A stretch of 41,893 bases of DNA from a virus, in the IMG/VR virus record IMGVR_UViG_3300042090_001013, positions 1 through 41,893 of that record. One strand, 5' to 3'. Position 1 is the first letter of the stretch. Each line of letters begins with the position of its first letter. The translations under genes were made by a program, and so were the position numbers. Below are positions 6,396 to 12,863 of the stretch, one piece after another. A model generated the notes under the pieces. The model made no database searches. It had not been told where the DNA came from and was given only the letters and a program-made list of their open reading frames with translations.

Positions 6396-6463
6396 GGGAA
6401 GGTCTAGGTTCAACTCCTGGCGGCGGTACGTGCCGCTGTAGCTCATGGAGAGCATCCCCCTCG
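6396..6463 (+). tRNA. Circularly permuted tRNA-like gene A (3' half before 5' half)
   Basis: The 3' half comes first. T-stem CTAGG (6404-6408), T-loop TTCAACT, CCTGG (6416-6420), 3' acceptor strand CGGCGGT (6421-6427) and discriminator A. After three bases (CGT) the 5' half begins: GCCGCTG (6432-6438), TA, D-arm GCTC-ATGGA-GAGC (6441-6453), A, then TCCC. The acceptor strands pair 7/7 (two G-U). TCCC (6455-6458) pairs with GGGA (6396-6399) for a 4-bp anticodon stem, with a 4-nt variable loop AGGT. If the 5' half runs on, the loop would read CT-CGC (Ala-type), but the anticodon is not secure. No CCA is encoded. Flanking sequences also pair. Confidence 0.55.
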
Positions 6464-6520
6464 CACGTGAAACTATCGCTCGAAACTGAAACTTGAAAAG
6501 CCCTGTCGCAGATCTACCGG

Positions 6521-6601
6521 TTACGGTCAATGTCGTGAAGGCGCGGGTTCGAATCCCGCCGGGAGCGCAAAACCATGCTCCCGTAGCTTAGCGGAAGAGC
6601 G
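6521..6601 (+). tRNA. Circularly permuted tRNA-like gene B
   Basis: T-arm GCGGG-TTCGAAT-CCCGC (6543-6559) is canonical. The 3' acceptor strand CGGGAGC (6560-6566) and G73 follow. Nine bases (CAAAACCAT, containing CCA) separate it from the 5' strand GCTCCCG (6577-6583), which pairs 7/7 in perfect Watson-Crick fashion. TA and the D-arm GCTT-AGCGGAA-GAGC (6586-6600) follow. Upstream, TTACG-GTCAATGT-CGTGA (6521-6538) can form an anticodon arm with an 8-nt loop, followed by AGGC. U33-CAA would read as Leu. That would place the break between positions 26 and 27. The anticodon arm is the weak part of the model. Confidence 0.5.
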
Positions 6602-6653
6602 TCCTGCCTTAGAACTGAACCGTACCGACCGTCGCTGTGGCAGACGAGCACTC

Positions 6654-6726
6654 ACTAAGGTAGCTCAATGGATGAGCGCCGGTCTTCTAAACCGGAGGAT
6701 GCTGGCTTCGATACCAGCCCTTAAAA
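6654..6726 (+). tRNA. tRNA-Arg (TCT), imperfect
   Basis: Conventional order. D-arm GCTC-AATGGAT-GAGC (6663-6677), anticodon stem CCGGT/ACCGG with loop CTTCTAA (6684-6690), so anticodon TCT for AGA codons. Variable loop AGGAT. T-stem GCTGG/CCAGC encloses an 8-nt loop (CTTCGATA) instead of seven. The acceptor pairs at only five positions (ACTAAGG with CCTTAAA; the two outer pairs mismatch). CCA is not encoded. AGA is a rare codon in high-GC hosts, so a phage copy would make sense, but the defects raise the question whether it is functional or edited. Confidence 0.65.
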
Positions 6727-6731
6727 ACATC

Positions 6732-6762
6732 GCCCCCCCGGACAGGCTACGTCCGGGGGGGC
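6732..6762 (+). terminator. 12-bp GC hairpin terminator
   Basis: GCCCCCCCGGAC (6732-6743) and GTCCGGGGGGGC (6751-6762) pair perfectly around a 7-nt loop. No U-run follows, as is common for actinobacterial terminators. It closes the tRNA region just before the next gene. Confidence 0.7.
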
Positions 6763-6784
6763 ACCAATCTGAGAAGAGGAAAAG

Positions 6785-7552
6785 ATGGCGACGACTCTCG
6801 CGCAGCTGCTCGCGGTGGAGAAGGGAATCCGGCAGGATGACCACGATGCCACCACCGAGCTGTACAAGGGGCTTCAGCGGACCGGCGCGTTCAGCGGGGA
6901 GACCCGGAAGTACCGCGTGCTCACCGTGGACAGCACCGGGAAGCCTGCCGGGATCGCGCAGCCCGACAAGCAGGTCAACATCACGGCGAACACGAAGGAT
7001 TACCTGGACCTGTTCCGGGAATGCCGCGCCCGTACCATTGACGTGATCCTGACTAAGGACCTTGCCAACCGGGGTGCGTCGGCTGACCTCGTGGTCGATG
7101 GCGTTACCCTGGCGACCGGGATGCCATCGGTGACCTTGCTCTCGCTGGAGAAGACCGCTGATGACATCGTGGCTTTCATCAAGGCGCTTCCCACCCTGGA
7201 CCCCACCGAGAAGTGGACGTACGACGAGAATGTCGGCTGCTACCGCAGTGAGCCCGCCAAGACCCTCAGCACCAGCAAGGAAACGGTGCCGCTGATCCTC
7301 TGGCAGCCCGATGACCCGGCTACCTCCAAGCACGGTCCGGTTACCGACAAGGTTCAGAAGGATGTTCCTGTCGGTGAGTGGACGGTTACCAAGTTCTCTT
7401 CCGCGATTCCTGCCGGGCGCAAGCAGGTACTGCTTGCCCGCGCGGCGAAGTTCCGCGAGGCGGTCAAGTATGCCCGCGAGAAGGCGAACTACGCTCCGGT
7501 GACCGATGCGCACGCCGGGAAGACCATTTTCGACTGGCTGTTCGCGGAGTGA
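6785..7552 (+). CDS. Conserved actinophage-type hypothetical protein
   Basis: 255 aa starting MATTLAQLLAVEKGIRQDDH, with AGAGGAAAAG before the ATG. It has the look of a widespread, cytoplasmic, soluble protein of actinophages, but I cannot name a function. No membrane segment or catalytic motif is evident. The C-terminus is basic and helical (KQVLLARAAKFREAVKYARE) and ends FDWLFAE. It lies between two strong hairpins, so it is probably a single-gene transcript. Confidence 0.75.
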   Translation: MATTLAQLLAVEKGIRQDDHDATTELYKGLQRTGAFSGETRKYRVLTVDSTGKPAGIAQPDKQVNITANTKDYLDLFRECRARTIDVILTKDLANRGASADLVVDGVTLATGMPSVTLLSLEKTADDIVAFIKALPTLDPTEKWTYDENVGCYRSEPAKTLSTSKETVPLILWQPDDPATSKHGPVTDKVQKDVPVGEWTVTKFSSAIPAGRKQVLLARAAKFREAVKYAREKANYAPVTDAHAGKTIFDWLFAE

Positions 7553-7574
7553 TGATGACGGAGACGAGTGAACG

Positions 7575-7615
7575 AGCCGGTATCTGACCTTTTGGGGGTC
7601 GTGCAGATACCGGCT
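7575..7615 (+). terminator. Long stem-loop, probable terminator
   Basis: AGCCGGTATCTG (7575-7586) pairs with CAGATACCGGCT (7604-7615) without a mismatch. The 17-nt loop can pair further (ACC with GGT). No U-run. It directly follows the 255-aa gene. Confidence 0.6.
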
Positions 7616-7648
7616 TACTCCCCCTTCAGGAGAGGTGAGCGTGATCTT

Positions 7649-7756
7649 ATGATCAACGAGGAAGACGCTCTGCTCCTGAAGGGGGAGTCTGTATCCCTGA
7701 TTATCCTGGTTGAGATCGAGATTGAAGATGAAGGAAAAGCCTCTCGCTGTCTCTGA
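7649..7756 (+). CDS. Possible very small acidic protein
   Basis: 35 aa from ATG 7649: MINEEDALLLKGESVSLIIL, then VEIEIEDEGKASRCL. AGGAG lies unusually far upstream (about 17 bases), so the start is poorly supported. It overlaps the next gene by 29 bases. No family recognised. Confidence 0.35.
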   Translation: MINEEDALLLKGESVSLIILVEIEIEDEGKASRCL

Positions 7757-7925
7757 GAAAGACCTGATGCGGATTATCCGCTGCGCCATTTTCTACGACT
7801 CCGCGATGACCGAGCTGCCCCCGCAGGTTTTCATGCAGCTCTCCCTGGCAAACAAGGAGAAGCTTCGCCAGTGGCTGGAATACGAGCACAAGAACGGACC
7901 CTACCCTAGCGTCCCCTCGCCGTAA
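7728..7925 (+). CDS. Hypothetical small protein
   Basis: 65 aa from ATG 7728 (MKEKPLAVSEKDLMRIIRC). Largely helical with a Pro-rich tail (GPYPSVPSP). GAG seven bases ahead gives a modest ribosome site. No recognised domain. Confidence 0.55.
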   Translation: MKEKPLAVSEKDLMRIIRCAIFYDSAMTELPPQVFMQLSLANKEKLRQWLEYEHKNGPYPSVPSP

Positions 7926-7951
7926 ACGAATGTTTATTGTATTCTTTATCT

Positions 7952-8590
7952 GTGCCCGCTAAAGTACTCCCTCATGCTGCCATCCGCGCACGTCTTGCCA
8001 CCTCGATTGCCGAAGCTCTTGAACTGAGCGAGCGGCTTGAGCCCCTTATTGCCGAGAAGAGCCGTCAGCCTTCCGGTACCTTTCACGGCAAGGTGGATCA
8101 TTCCCAGCCGCCGTGGTGCGTTCCTGTCGCGTACGCGATTACCGGGCTGCATGCCCTTGCCCGCAGGATGGAATCTGAACTCCGGGATGACCTGGATTTC
8201 ACCCCGCTGGAGCGCGGTGGTTCCGATGCCAATACCCGCGAGGCTTTCAAGGCTGTCATGCGCCTTGCTGAAAGCGCCGATGATTTCATCATCCGGTCCT
8301 ATAACCGGGAGCTGGATAAGTGGTGGAAGACGGCGAAGATCGCGCTGGATGAGATTGATATCCCGAAAAGAATCCCCAGGGCTCCCGGTAAAGCCGAGCC
8401 TCCCTGCCCGTTCTGCAAGAACCACACCCTGCGGGTGAAAATCCTCGAAAACGAGATTTTCTGCATCAATCCCGCATGTCCTGGTGACGGTCAGGGAAAG
8501 AAACCTAAAGCGTACATGGATTATTCCGACGTGGTGGGCGGCTGGGTAGTCCGCTGGTCGGACGGGATCATCATGGGGGAGGCAGCATGA
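7952..8590 (+). CDS. Helical protein with C-terminal zinc ribbon, leaderless
   Basis: 212 aa from GTG 7952 (MPAKVLPHAAIRARLA). TATTCT at 7940-7945 lies exactly six bases ahead and there is no ribosome site, so a leaderless start is likely. The first 150 residues are mostly helical. The C-terminal part has CPFCKNHTLRV and, 14 residues on, CINPAC, i.e. a CxxC...CxxxxC zinc ribbon. This architecture is common in small actinophage DNA-associated proteins, but no function is known. Its stop overlaps the peptidase start (ATGA). Confidence 0.7.
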   Translation: MPAKVLPHAAIRARLATSIAEALELSERLEPLIAEKSRQPSGTFHGKVDHSQPPWCVPVAYAITGLHALARRMESELRDDLDFTPLERGGSDANTREAFKAVMRLAESADDFIIRSYNRELDKWWKTAKIALDEIDIPKRIPRAPGKAEPPCPFCKNHTLRVKILENEIFCINPACPGDGQGKKPKAYMDYSDVVGGWVVRWSDGIIMGEAA

Positions 8591-9120
8591 CACCGCAGCC
8601 AGGAGACTACGCCTGCCGTCAGATGGGCGGGGAAGCAGGCAAGCTCATCTCCATCGGGGAGTTCCTCGACGGGGACGGTTTCAGCATTTACGACCATGCC
8701 GAGATCTTCGTCGGGAGTCCGGATAAGAATGCCCCCTACGGGTACACGATGGGCGCGTACCCCGGAGGGGCAAAGCTCGTCCCGCTCCAGTTTGATCAGC
8801 TGAACAACGGGAACGGTTTCCTGTGGTCCGCCGGGCATATTCCTCTTACTGATGCCCAGCGCGCGGTCATCGTCTCTTTCACCGTCGCGTGCAAGGGCAT
8901 CCCGTATTCTGCCGCTGATTACTTCGCCCTGGTTGCGCACCGACTGCATATTCCCGTTCCGGGACTGAAGCAGTACATTGCCAGCTCCGGGCATATGATC
9001 TGCTCGCAGCTGGTGGATTACTGCTACATGCGTGCCGGGGTTCACCTGTTCACGGACGGACGCTGGCCTGGCTATGTCACCCCCGCAGACCTCGCGAACC
9101 TCCTGGAGAAAAATGCCTGA
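8587..9120 (+). CDS. Permuted papain-like (NlpC/P60-C92 type) peptidase/amidase
   Basis: 177 aa. The order of catalytic residues fits the YaeF/YiiX (C92) permuted papain fold: His first in SIYDHAEIFVG (about residue 37), Cys later in GHMICSQLVDYC (about residue 139). The protein starts MTPQPGDYACRQMGG and has no signal peptide. Such enzymes cleave amide or ester bonds in peptidoglycan or lipids. Beside the secreted transglycosylase-like gene it may belong to a lysis or entry module; a role in releasing the phage is inferred, not shown. Confidence 0.75.
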   Translation: MTPQPGDYACRQMGGEAGKLISIGEFLDGDGFSIYDHAEIFVGSPDKNAPYGYTMGAYPGGAKLVPLQFDQLNNGNGFLWSAGHIPLTDAQRAVIVSFTVACKGIPYSAADYFALVAHRLHIPVPGLKQYIASSGHMICSQLVDYCYMRAGVHLFTDGRWPGYVTPADLANLLEKNA

Positions 9121-9463
9121 GGGCATGCACCCGCTCCCGCCGGAACCGGACCCGCAGGCGGATCACCTGCCGCCTCGTTCCTGGGACTGGGCGGATGACC
9201 TTCCTCGCGGCAGGGGCTGGGCTGGTGTCCCTTTCGTGGAGATCGACGGGGTGAACTGGCCACTGGAGTTTGCCGCGAAGATGCTGGATATCCCCGTGAG
9301 AGACCTTACCGATCTGGTCCGGATTGTCAAGCTCCAGCCAGCCGGGGTGATCAGGTTCGCGGAGTTCCGCCGGCGAGGCAGGCAGCCCAGAGCTTACCCT
9401 GCGGAAAAACTGATCAAGGCTGCCGAGGCGGTCCGCAACCTCTCCGAGGAACTGGCAGCGTGA
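9113..9463 (+). CDS. Hypothetical protein, possible helix-turn-helix
   Basis: 116 aa from ATG 9113, overlapping the peptidase by eight bases, with GGAG upstream. The N-terminus is Pro/Asp-rich (LPPEPDPQADHLPPRSWDW). The C-terminal half (AAKMLDIPVRDLTDLVRI, then RRRGRQPRAYPAEKLIKAAE) looks like a winged or MerR-like DNA-binding domain, but the match is by eye. Next comes a promoter with an operator. Confidence 0.6.
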   Translation: MPEGMHPLPPEPDPQADHLPPRSWDWADDLPRGRGWAGVPFVEIDGVNWPLEFAAKMLDIPVRDLTDLVRIVKLQPAGVIRFAEFRRRGRQPRAYPAEKLIKAAEAVRNLSEELAA

Positions 9464-9489
9464 TTTTTTGCCGGATTCGGCTGACATGG

Positions 9490-9553
9490 TTGGACACAAG
9501 GTGTATTTTCCTGTATAAGTGACTCAAGGACAATTGTCTCCTAGGTCACTTAT
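9490..9553 (+). promoter_or_regulatory. Promoter with nested palindromic operator
   Basis: -35 TTGGAC (9490-9495), 18-bp spacer and -10 TATAAG (9514-9519). ATAAGTGAC (9515-9523) and GTCACTTAT (9545-9553) are exact inverted repeats; GACAATTGTC between them is a second palindrome. The -10 lies in the left arm, so a bound repressor would block the promoter. It drives the transglycosylase-like gene that starts at 9609. Confidence 0.6.
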
Positions 9554-9608
9554 CAGGCTCACCGCCTTTATGTTCAGGCACCGAGCGAACTCCGGATTCA
9601 GGAGCTTT

Positions 9609-10214
9609 ATGTCTTCGGGCAGACACTGCCGCACGCCCTATAAGGGCACACGCCGTAAGCCTAGCAGGACTAAGCAGTATGCAGTAACAGCAGGCACGAC
9701 AGCTGCCGCCGGGATGATCGCGGCTGGGATGACCGCAGGACCCGCAGGAGCATCCGAGGTAACAGCACACTCCGGGCAGGTGACTGTGGCGCAGGTGATG
9801 ACCACCGCAGGCCAGCGGGTCATCCTGCACGAGCACCATCTCCGTCACCTGGAGCACCTGGCTCATGAAGAGCTGATGCACCAGGAGCGCGCTCAGACCG
9901 CCTGGAACGCCCCGGCGCAGACGGAGGCTGTCTCCTACGGTATTTACTCCCCGAGCCAGCTGGGAGCCCTCTGGCTCCAGGCTGGGGGCAGCCCGGCGGC
10001 AGAGGGTACCGCCGAGTGCATCGCGCACTTCGAGTCCGGGGGGAACGCGAACGCGATCTCCCCGACAGATGACTTCGGGCTCTGGCAGATCAACGGGTCT
10101 CACGGCGCGCTCGCCACGCTGAACCCGGCGAGCAATGCCAGGGCTGCGGTGATCATCTCCGATGACGGGACAGACTGGGGTCCCTGGACTACCGCCCCGG
10201 ACTGCGGGGTGTGA
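9609..10214 (+). CDS. Secreted Rpf/SLT-like lytic transglycosylase
   Basis: 201 aa from ATG 9609, chosen for AGGAG four bases ahead; a longer frame from GTG 9519 would begin upstream of the likely transcript. A basic n-region (GTRRKPSRTKQ) and an Ala/Gly hydrophobic stretch (about residues 24-46) ending in AGASE look like a signal peptide. The C-terminal domain has ECIAHFESGG and DDFGLWQINGSHG, the catalytic-Glu region and following motif of the Rpf/SLT lysozyme fold. It should cut the glycan strand of peptidoglycan and fits an endolysin exported by the host. Confidence 0.75.
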   Translation: MSSGRHCRTPYKGTRRKPSRTKQYAVTAGTTAAAGMIAAGMTAGPAGASEVTAHSGQVTVAQVMTTAGQRVILHEHHLRHLEHLAHEELMHQERAQTAWNAPAQTEAVSYGIYSPSQLGALWLQAGGSPAAEGTAECIAHFESGGNANAISPTDDFGLWQINGSHGALATLNPASNARAAVIISDDGTDWGPWTTAPDCGV

Positions 10215-10253
10215 TAGGGTCAGCCTGACCTTTCTACAGAGGGTCTTGAGGAA

Positions 10254-10282
10254 GAGCCCCGGTGGTCGGCGCACCGGGGCTC
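10254..10282 (+). terminator. 10-bp GC hairpin
   Basis: GAGCCCCGGT (10254-10263) and ACCGGGGCTC (10273-10282) pair perfectly around a 9-nt loop. No U-run. It lies after the lysis-type gene and 17 bases before the terminase start. Confidence 0.6.
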
Positions 10283-10299
10283 ACTCATGTCTGGAGTGT

Positions 10300-12030
10300 G
10301 TGGATTATAACCTTAACAAGTTCTCTGAGGAGAACCGCAAGCGCCTCATGAAAGAGGTGCTGGCACGCAAGTCGGCACGCGAGCCGCGTCCGTGGGAGAC
10401 TCTCGAACCAGGCTACGGCGGCGCGCGTCCCAAGCAGCTGCCCCCGGATCATCCTCGTCATCATGAGCCCTGGACCCACCCGGTAACCGGTGATGTCTAC
10501 GCGTGCCACGATTACAACGAGCATTGCACCGGGGAGTCTAATGACTGGACCACCTGGATTTTCCTCGCCGGGCGAGGGACCGGCAAGACGATGGCAGGAT
10601 CGCAGTGGGTTCTCGCGATGGCCCTTTCCGAGCCGGAAATCTACGTCGGAGTGTGCGCCCCCACGTACGCGCATGTCCAGCGGACCTGCTTCGAGGATCT
10701 TCAGTCCGGGATCAGGGCGCTTGCTCTCCCCGGCGAGATCGTTGACTACAACCGGAACAACCTTGCGCTGACAATGCGCAACGGCAGCATCATCCAGGGA
10801 TATACCGCAGAAAAGGAAGACGGCATCCGTGGTGCCAACCTGAGCTACTGCTGGTTTGACGAGCTGGCGATGATCAAGTATCACCGGTTCTTTGACTACG
10901 GGCTCAAGCCGGCTTTGCGGGTCAAGCCGAAAAATAACGATCCCCGGCTGATGATCACCACGACCCCGAAAAAGATGCGGCTGCTGCGTGAGCAGCTGAA
11001 GCAAGCAGGAATCCACCCGGATAAGATCCACGTCACCAGGGCTCGCTCGGAAGAGAACCCGCAATTCGCGACCGGGGCTCTGGAGGACCTGCGCAGGACA
11101 TACCGTGGCACCTACCTGGAGCGCCAGGAACTTGAAGGCGAGCTGATCGAGGAAGCGGATGGCGCTCTGTTCCGGGTGGAGGATTTCTCTGAATACCGGA
11201 TCGAGCCTGGCGAGGAGCCGAAATTCCGCCGGATCGTCGTTGCCATCGACCCTGCGACAACTTCGTCGGACGCTTCTGATGAAACGGGAATCGTCGTCGC
11301 CGCAGAAGGCATCGACCATCATTTCTACACACTGGAAGACTGCTCCCTGCGAGCAAATCCCGATAGGTGCATGCAGGCTGCTGCGGCAGCTTACCACAGA
11401 TGGGACGCTGACCTCATCATCGGGGAAAAGCAAGGTGTCGGGGACTACATGCGGGAAGCTCTCGCCAAGGTGGACCCGAATATCCCCTTCCGCTCGATCC
11501 CGGTCATGAAAGGCAAGCTGATCCGGGCGCAGTCTGTGTCCATCCTTGCCGCCCAGGGCAGGATTCACATGGTAGGCGCGGATTTCGACGCGCTGGAAGA
11601 GCAGCTCGCCTCCATGACCCCCGATGATGACCGGGGTCAGATGCACGATGACCGGGCGGACGCCTGGGTGTGGGCAATGCGGGAACTCACCGGGCAGAGC
11701 GCCGGATCTTTCAAGGAGATGTACGGGTTTTTCGCCTGCCCGCAATGCGGCGAGGATATCAACGAGCAGCTGGAGAAAAAGTGCCGGCACTGCGGTTACG
11801 TACCTCCGGAAAGAGCGCCCCTGAAAGTACGGGATCGTTCTACCAGGTGGTCTTCGGCGTATATGAAAATCTGCGATCAGGGGCATGAGTTCCCGATGCG
11901 GCTGACCTCCTGCCCGCAGTGCAGCACGGACCCGAACACTTATCTTCAGCAAGCCCTTGCTCTTTCCGGGGATAAGGGCTGGATATCGTATAATGGCGGC
12001 AAGAACCCGTTCGCCGGGAGGCGCATATGA
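10300..12030 (+). CDS. terL: Terminase large subunit with zinc-ribbon tail
   Basis: 576 aa from GTG 10300, with GGAG three bases ahead; the longer frame upstream crosses the hairpin. ATPase motor: Walker A GRGTGKT (about residue 96) and Walker B CWFDELA. Nuclease: VAIDPATTS, then IIGEKQGVGD, then HDDRADAWVWAM, the acidic metal-binding set of the RNase H-like domain. After about residue 475 comes an extra C-terminal segment with CPQCGED, CRHCGY and CDQGH...CPQC, i.e. two zinc ribbons. It cuts and packages the genome with the portal at 21177. I see no small-terminase candidate next to it. Confidence 0.9.
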   Translation: MDYNLNKFSEENRKRLMKEVLARKSAREPRPWETLEPGYGGARPKQLPPDHPRHHEPWTHPVTGDVYACHDYNEHCTGESNDWTTWIFLAGRGTGKTMAGSQWVLAMALSEPEIYVGVCAPTYAHVQRTCFEDLQSGIRALALPGEIVDYNRNNLALTMRNGSIIQGYTAEKEDGIRGANLSYCWFDELAMIKYHRFFDYGLKPALRVKPKNNDPRLMITTTPKKMRLLREQLKQAGIHPDKIHVTRARSEENPQFATGALEDLRRTYRGTYLERQELEGELIEEADGALFRVEDFSEYRIEPGEEPKFRRIVVAIDPATTSSDASDETGIVVAAEGIDHHFYTLEDCSLRANPDRCMQAAAAAYHRWDADLIIGEKQGVGDYMREALAKVDPNIPFRSIPVMKGKLIRAQSVSILAAQGRIHMVGADFDALEEQLASMTPDDDRGQMHDDRADAWVWAMRELTGQSAGSFKEMYGFFACPQCGEDINEQLEKKCRHCGYVPPERAPLKVRDRSTRWSSAYMKICDQGHEFPMRLTSCPQCSTDPNTYLQQALALSGDKGWISYNGGKNPFAGRRI

Positions 12031-12191
12031 ACTATGAGTACTCAGGTGTCGTTGCTACAGGCGGCTGGATTCCTGCTGGCACGGCTAGCGCCAAATCGTG
12101 CCCGAACTGCGGGTACTGCCCGTGCTGCGGGAAAGCAGACGTCCCCGGAAAACTCACTCAGGTGCAATCAGACAGCACAGGTGGTGACTGA
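12027..12191 (+). CDS. Gly/Cys-rich miniprotein
   Basis: 54 aa starting MNYEYSGVVATGGWIPAG, then CPNCGYCPCCGK and a polar tail. ATG overlaps the terminase stop (ATGA). Five Cys in eleven residues suggest a zinc knot. Function unknown. Confidence 0.65.
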   Translation: MNYEYSGVVATGGWIPAGTASAKSCPNCGYCPCCGKADVPGKLTQVQSDSTGGD

Positions 12192-12291
12192 AGCCTCGGT
12201 GATCACCGTCGTCTGCACCCTGGACCCGCATGAAGGCGGGCAGCATTACGATGATGCCTTCTGCCTGGGATGGACAAAAGTACATGACTAA
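12184..12291 (+). CDS. Very small Cys/His protein
   Basis: 35 aa from GTG 12184: MTEASVITVVCTLDPHEGGQ, then HYDDAFCLGWTKVHD. The spacing of C, H, H, C and W resembles a family of tiny actinophage proteins that bind metal. It overlaps the previous gene by eight bases. GTG 12181 is an alternative start; there is no strong ribosome site. Confidence 0.5.
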   Translation: MTEASVITVVCTLDPHEGGQHYDDAFCLGWTKVHD

Positions 12292-12517
12292 ACTGACCTC
12301 GGACGAGAGAGAGCATCTCCGGAACACCGTTTTCCGGGAGCGCCCCGAGGAACTCTGCGAGGACTGCGGCGGGTTTCACCTTCGAGCCTGTCCCCGGATC
12401 AAGCGCCAGGTATGGATAGGCAACGGGAACAGGACCGAAGTCGAGTACTGGCGGCATGATGAGTACGACGACGAGGAAGTTATCTTCCCCGAGGATGTAT
12501 GGAGTGATGATGAGTGA
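12284..12517 (+). CDS. Zinc-knuckle-containing small protein
   Basis: 77 aa from ATG 12284, overlapping the preceding stop by eight bases. CEDCGGFHLRAC is a C-x2-C-x3-H-x3-C knuckle (about residues 27-38), of the kind found in single-strand nucleic-acid binders. The C-terminus is strongly acidic (DEYDDEEVIFPEDVWSDDE). Located between terminase and head genes. Confidence 0.65.
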   Translation: MTKLTSDEREHLRNTVFRERPEELCEDCGGFHLRACPRIKRQVWIGNGNRTEVEYWRHDEYDDEEVIFPEDVWSDDE

Positions 12518-12704
12518 GCAGCCGGAGATGCCCGCTGACCCTTTCCTTCCCCCGGAGGAAATAGTAGCCATCATGACCGGGCTTAATCAGGTCCGCCAGG
12601 CTGGAGTCACAGCAGGGATGACCGAGAAAGCCGCCTCGGAATTCATCGCGGATGTCTTCGTCCGGCTGATGGCAAATGTACAAGTTGCCAATCCCGGTGT
12701 ATGA
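12510..12704 (+). CDS. Hypothetical small protein
   Basis: 64 aa from ATG 12510 (MSEQPEMPADPFLPPEE), with GGAG upstream and an eight-base overlap with the previous gene. Acidic/Pro-rich start, then a helical part (AGMTEKAASEFIADVFVRLM). Unknown function; last gene before the promoter at 12773. Confidence 0.6.
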   Translation: MSEQPEMPADPFLPPEEIVAIMTGLNQVRQAGVTAGMTEKAASEFIADVFVRLMANVQVANPGV

Positions 12705-12772
12705 TGAGGATGTGTCATTCGCGGACGTCCCAGGAAACTTTCGCAGAGCTGGGCATACGACCGCAGTGACGC

Positions 12773-12801
12773 TTGACTTTATATACCGCTTATGGTAAAT
12801 A
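12773..12801 (+). promoter_or_regulatory. Promoter ahead of virion genes
   Basis: -35 TTGACT (12773-12778), 17-bp spacer, -10 TAAATA (12796-12801) in an AT-rich patch. The predicted start (about 12808) is only some ten bases before an intrinsic terminator. The stretch 12705-12863 has no gene. Confidence 0.5.
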
Positions 12802-12818
12802 GTTTATAGGAAGAATTG

Positions 12819-12847
12819 TGCCTGCATCTCAATTGCGGGCATTTTTT
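12819..12847 (+). terminator. Intrinsic terminator / attenuator
   Basis: TGCCTGC (12819-12825) and GCGGGCA (12835-12841) pair with one G-U around a 9-nt loop and are followed by six T. It lies just after the promoter and before the virion operon, so readthrough or antitermination would set late expression. Confidence 0.65.
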
Positions 12848-12863
12848 ATGCCCTGGGAGCATC

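Noticed and set aside
6378-6468. A full archaeal bulge-helix-bulge splice motif
   Set aside because: Only one side has a 3-nt bulge; the other is a 1x6 internal loop, and bulges are on the same strand.
6500-6601. Permuted (two-piece) tmRNA
   Set aside because: No tag-peptide reading frame or tmRNA-type 5' end; the D-arm is a normal tRNA D-arm.
6306-6660. Group I intron splitting or permuting the tRNA genes
   Set aside because: I looked for the conserved P7/G-binding core sequences and a U-G 5' splice pair and found none convincing on either side of the halves.
6665-7789. 374-aa leftward frame opposite the conserved 255-aa gene
   Set aside because: Antisense shadow; crosses a terminator, the tRNA-Arg and two real genes.
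10285-11952. 555-aa leftward reading frame opposite the terminase
   Set aside because: Mirror of the terminase codon pattern; Arg/Gly/Leu-rich, no ribosome site and no motif.
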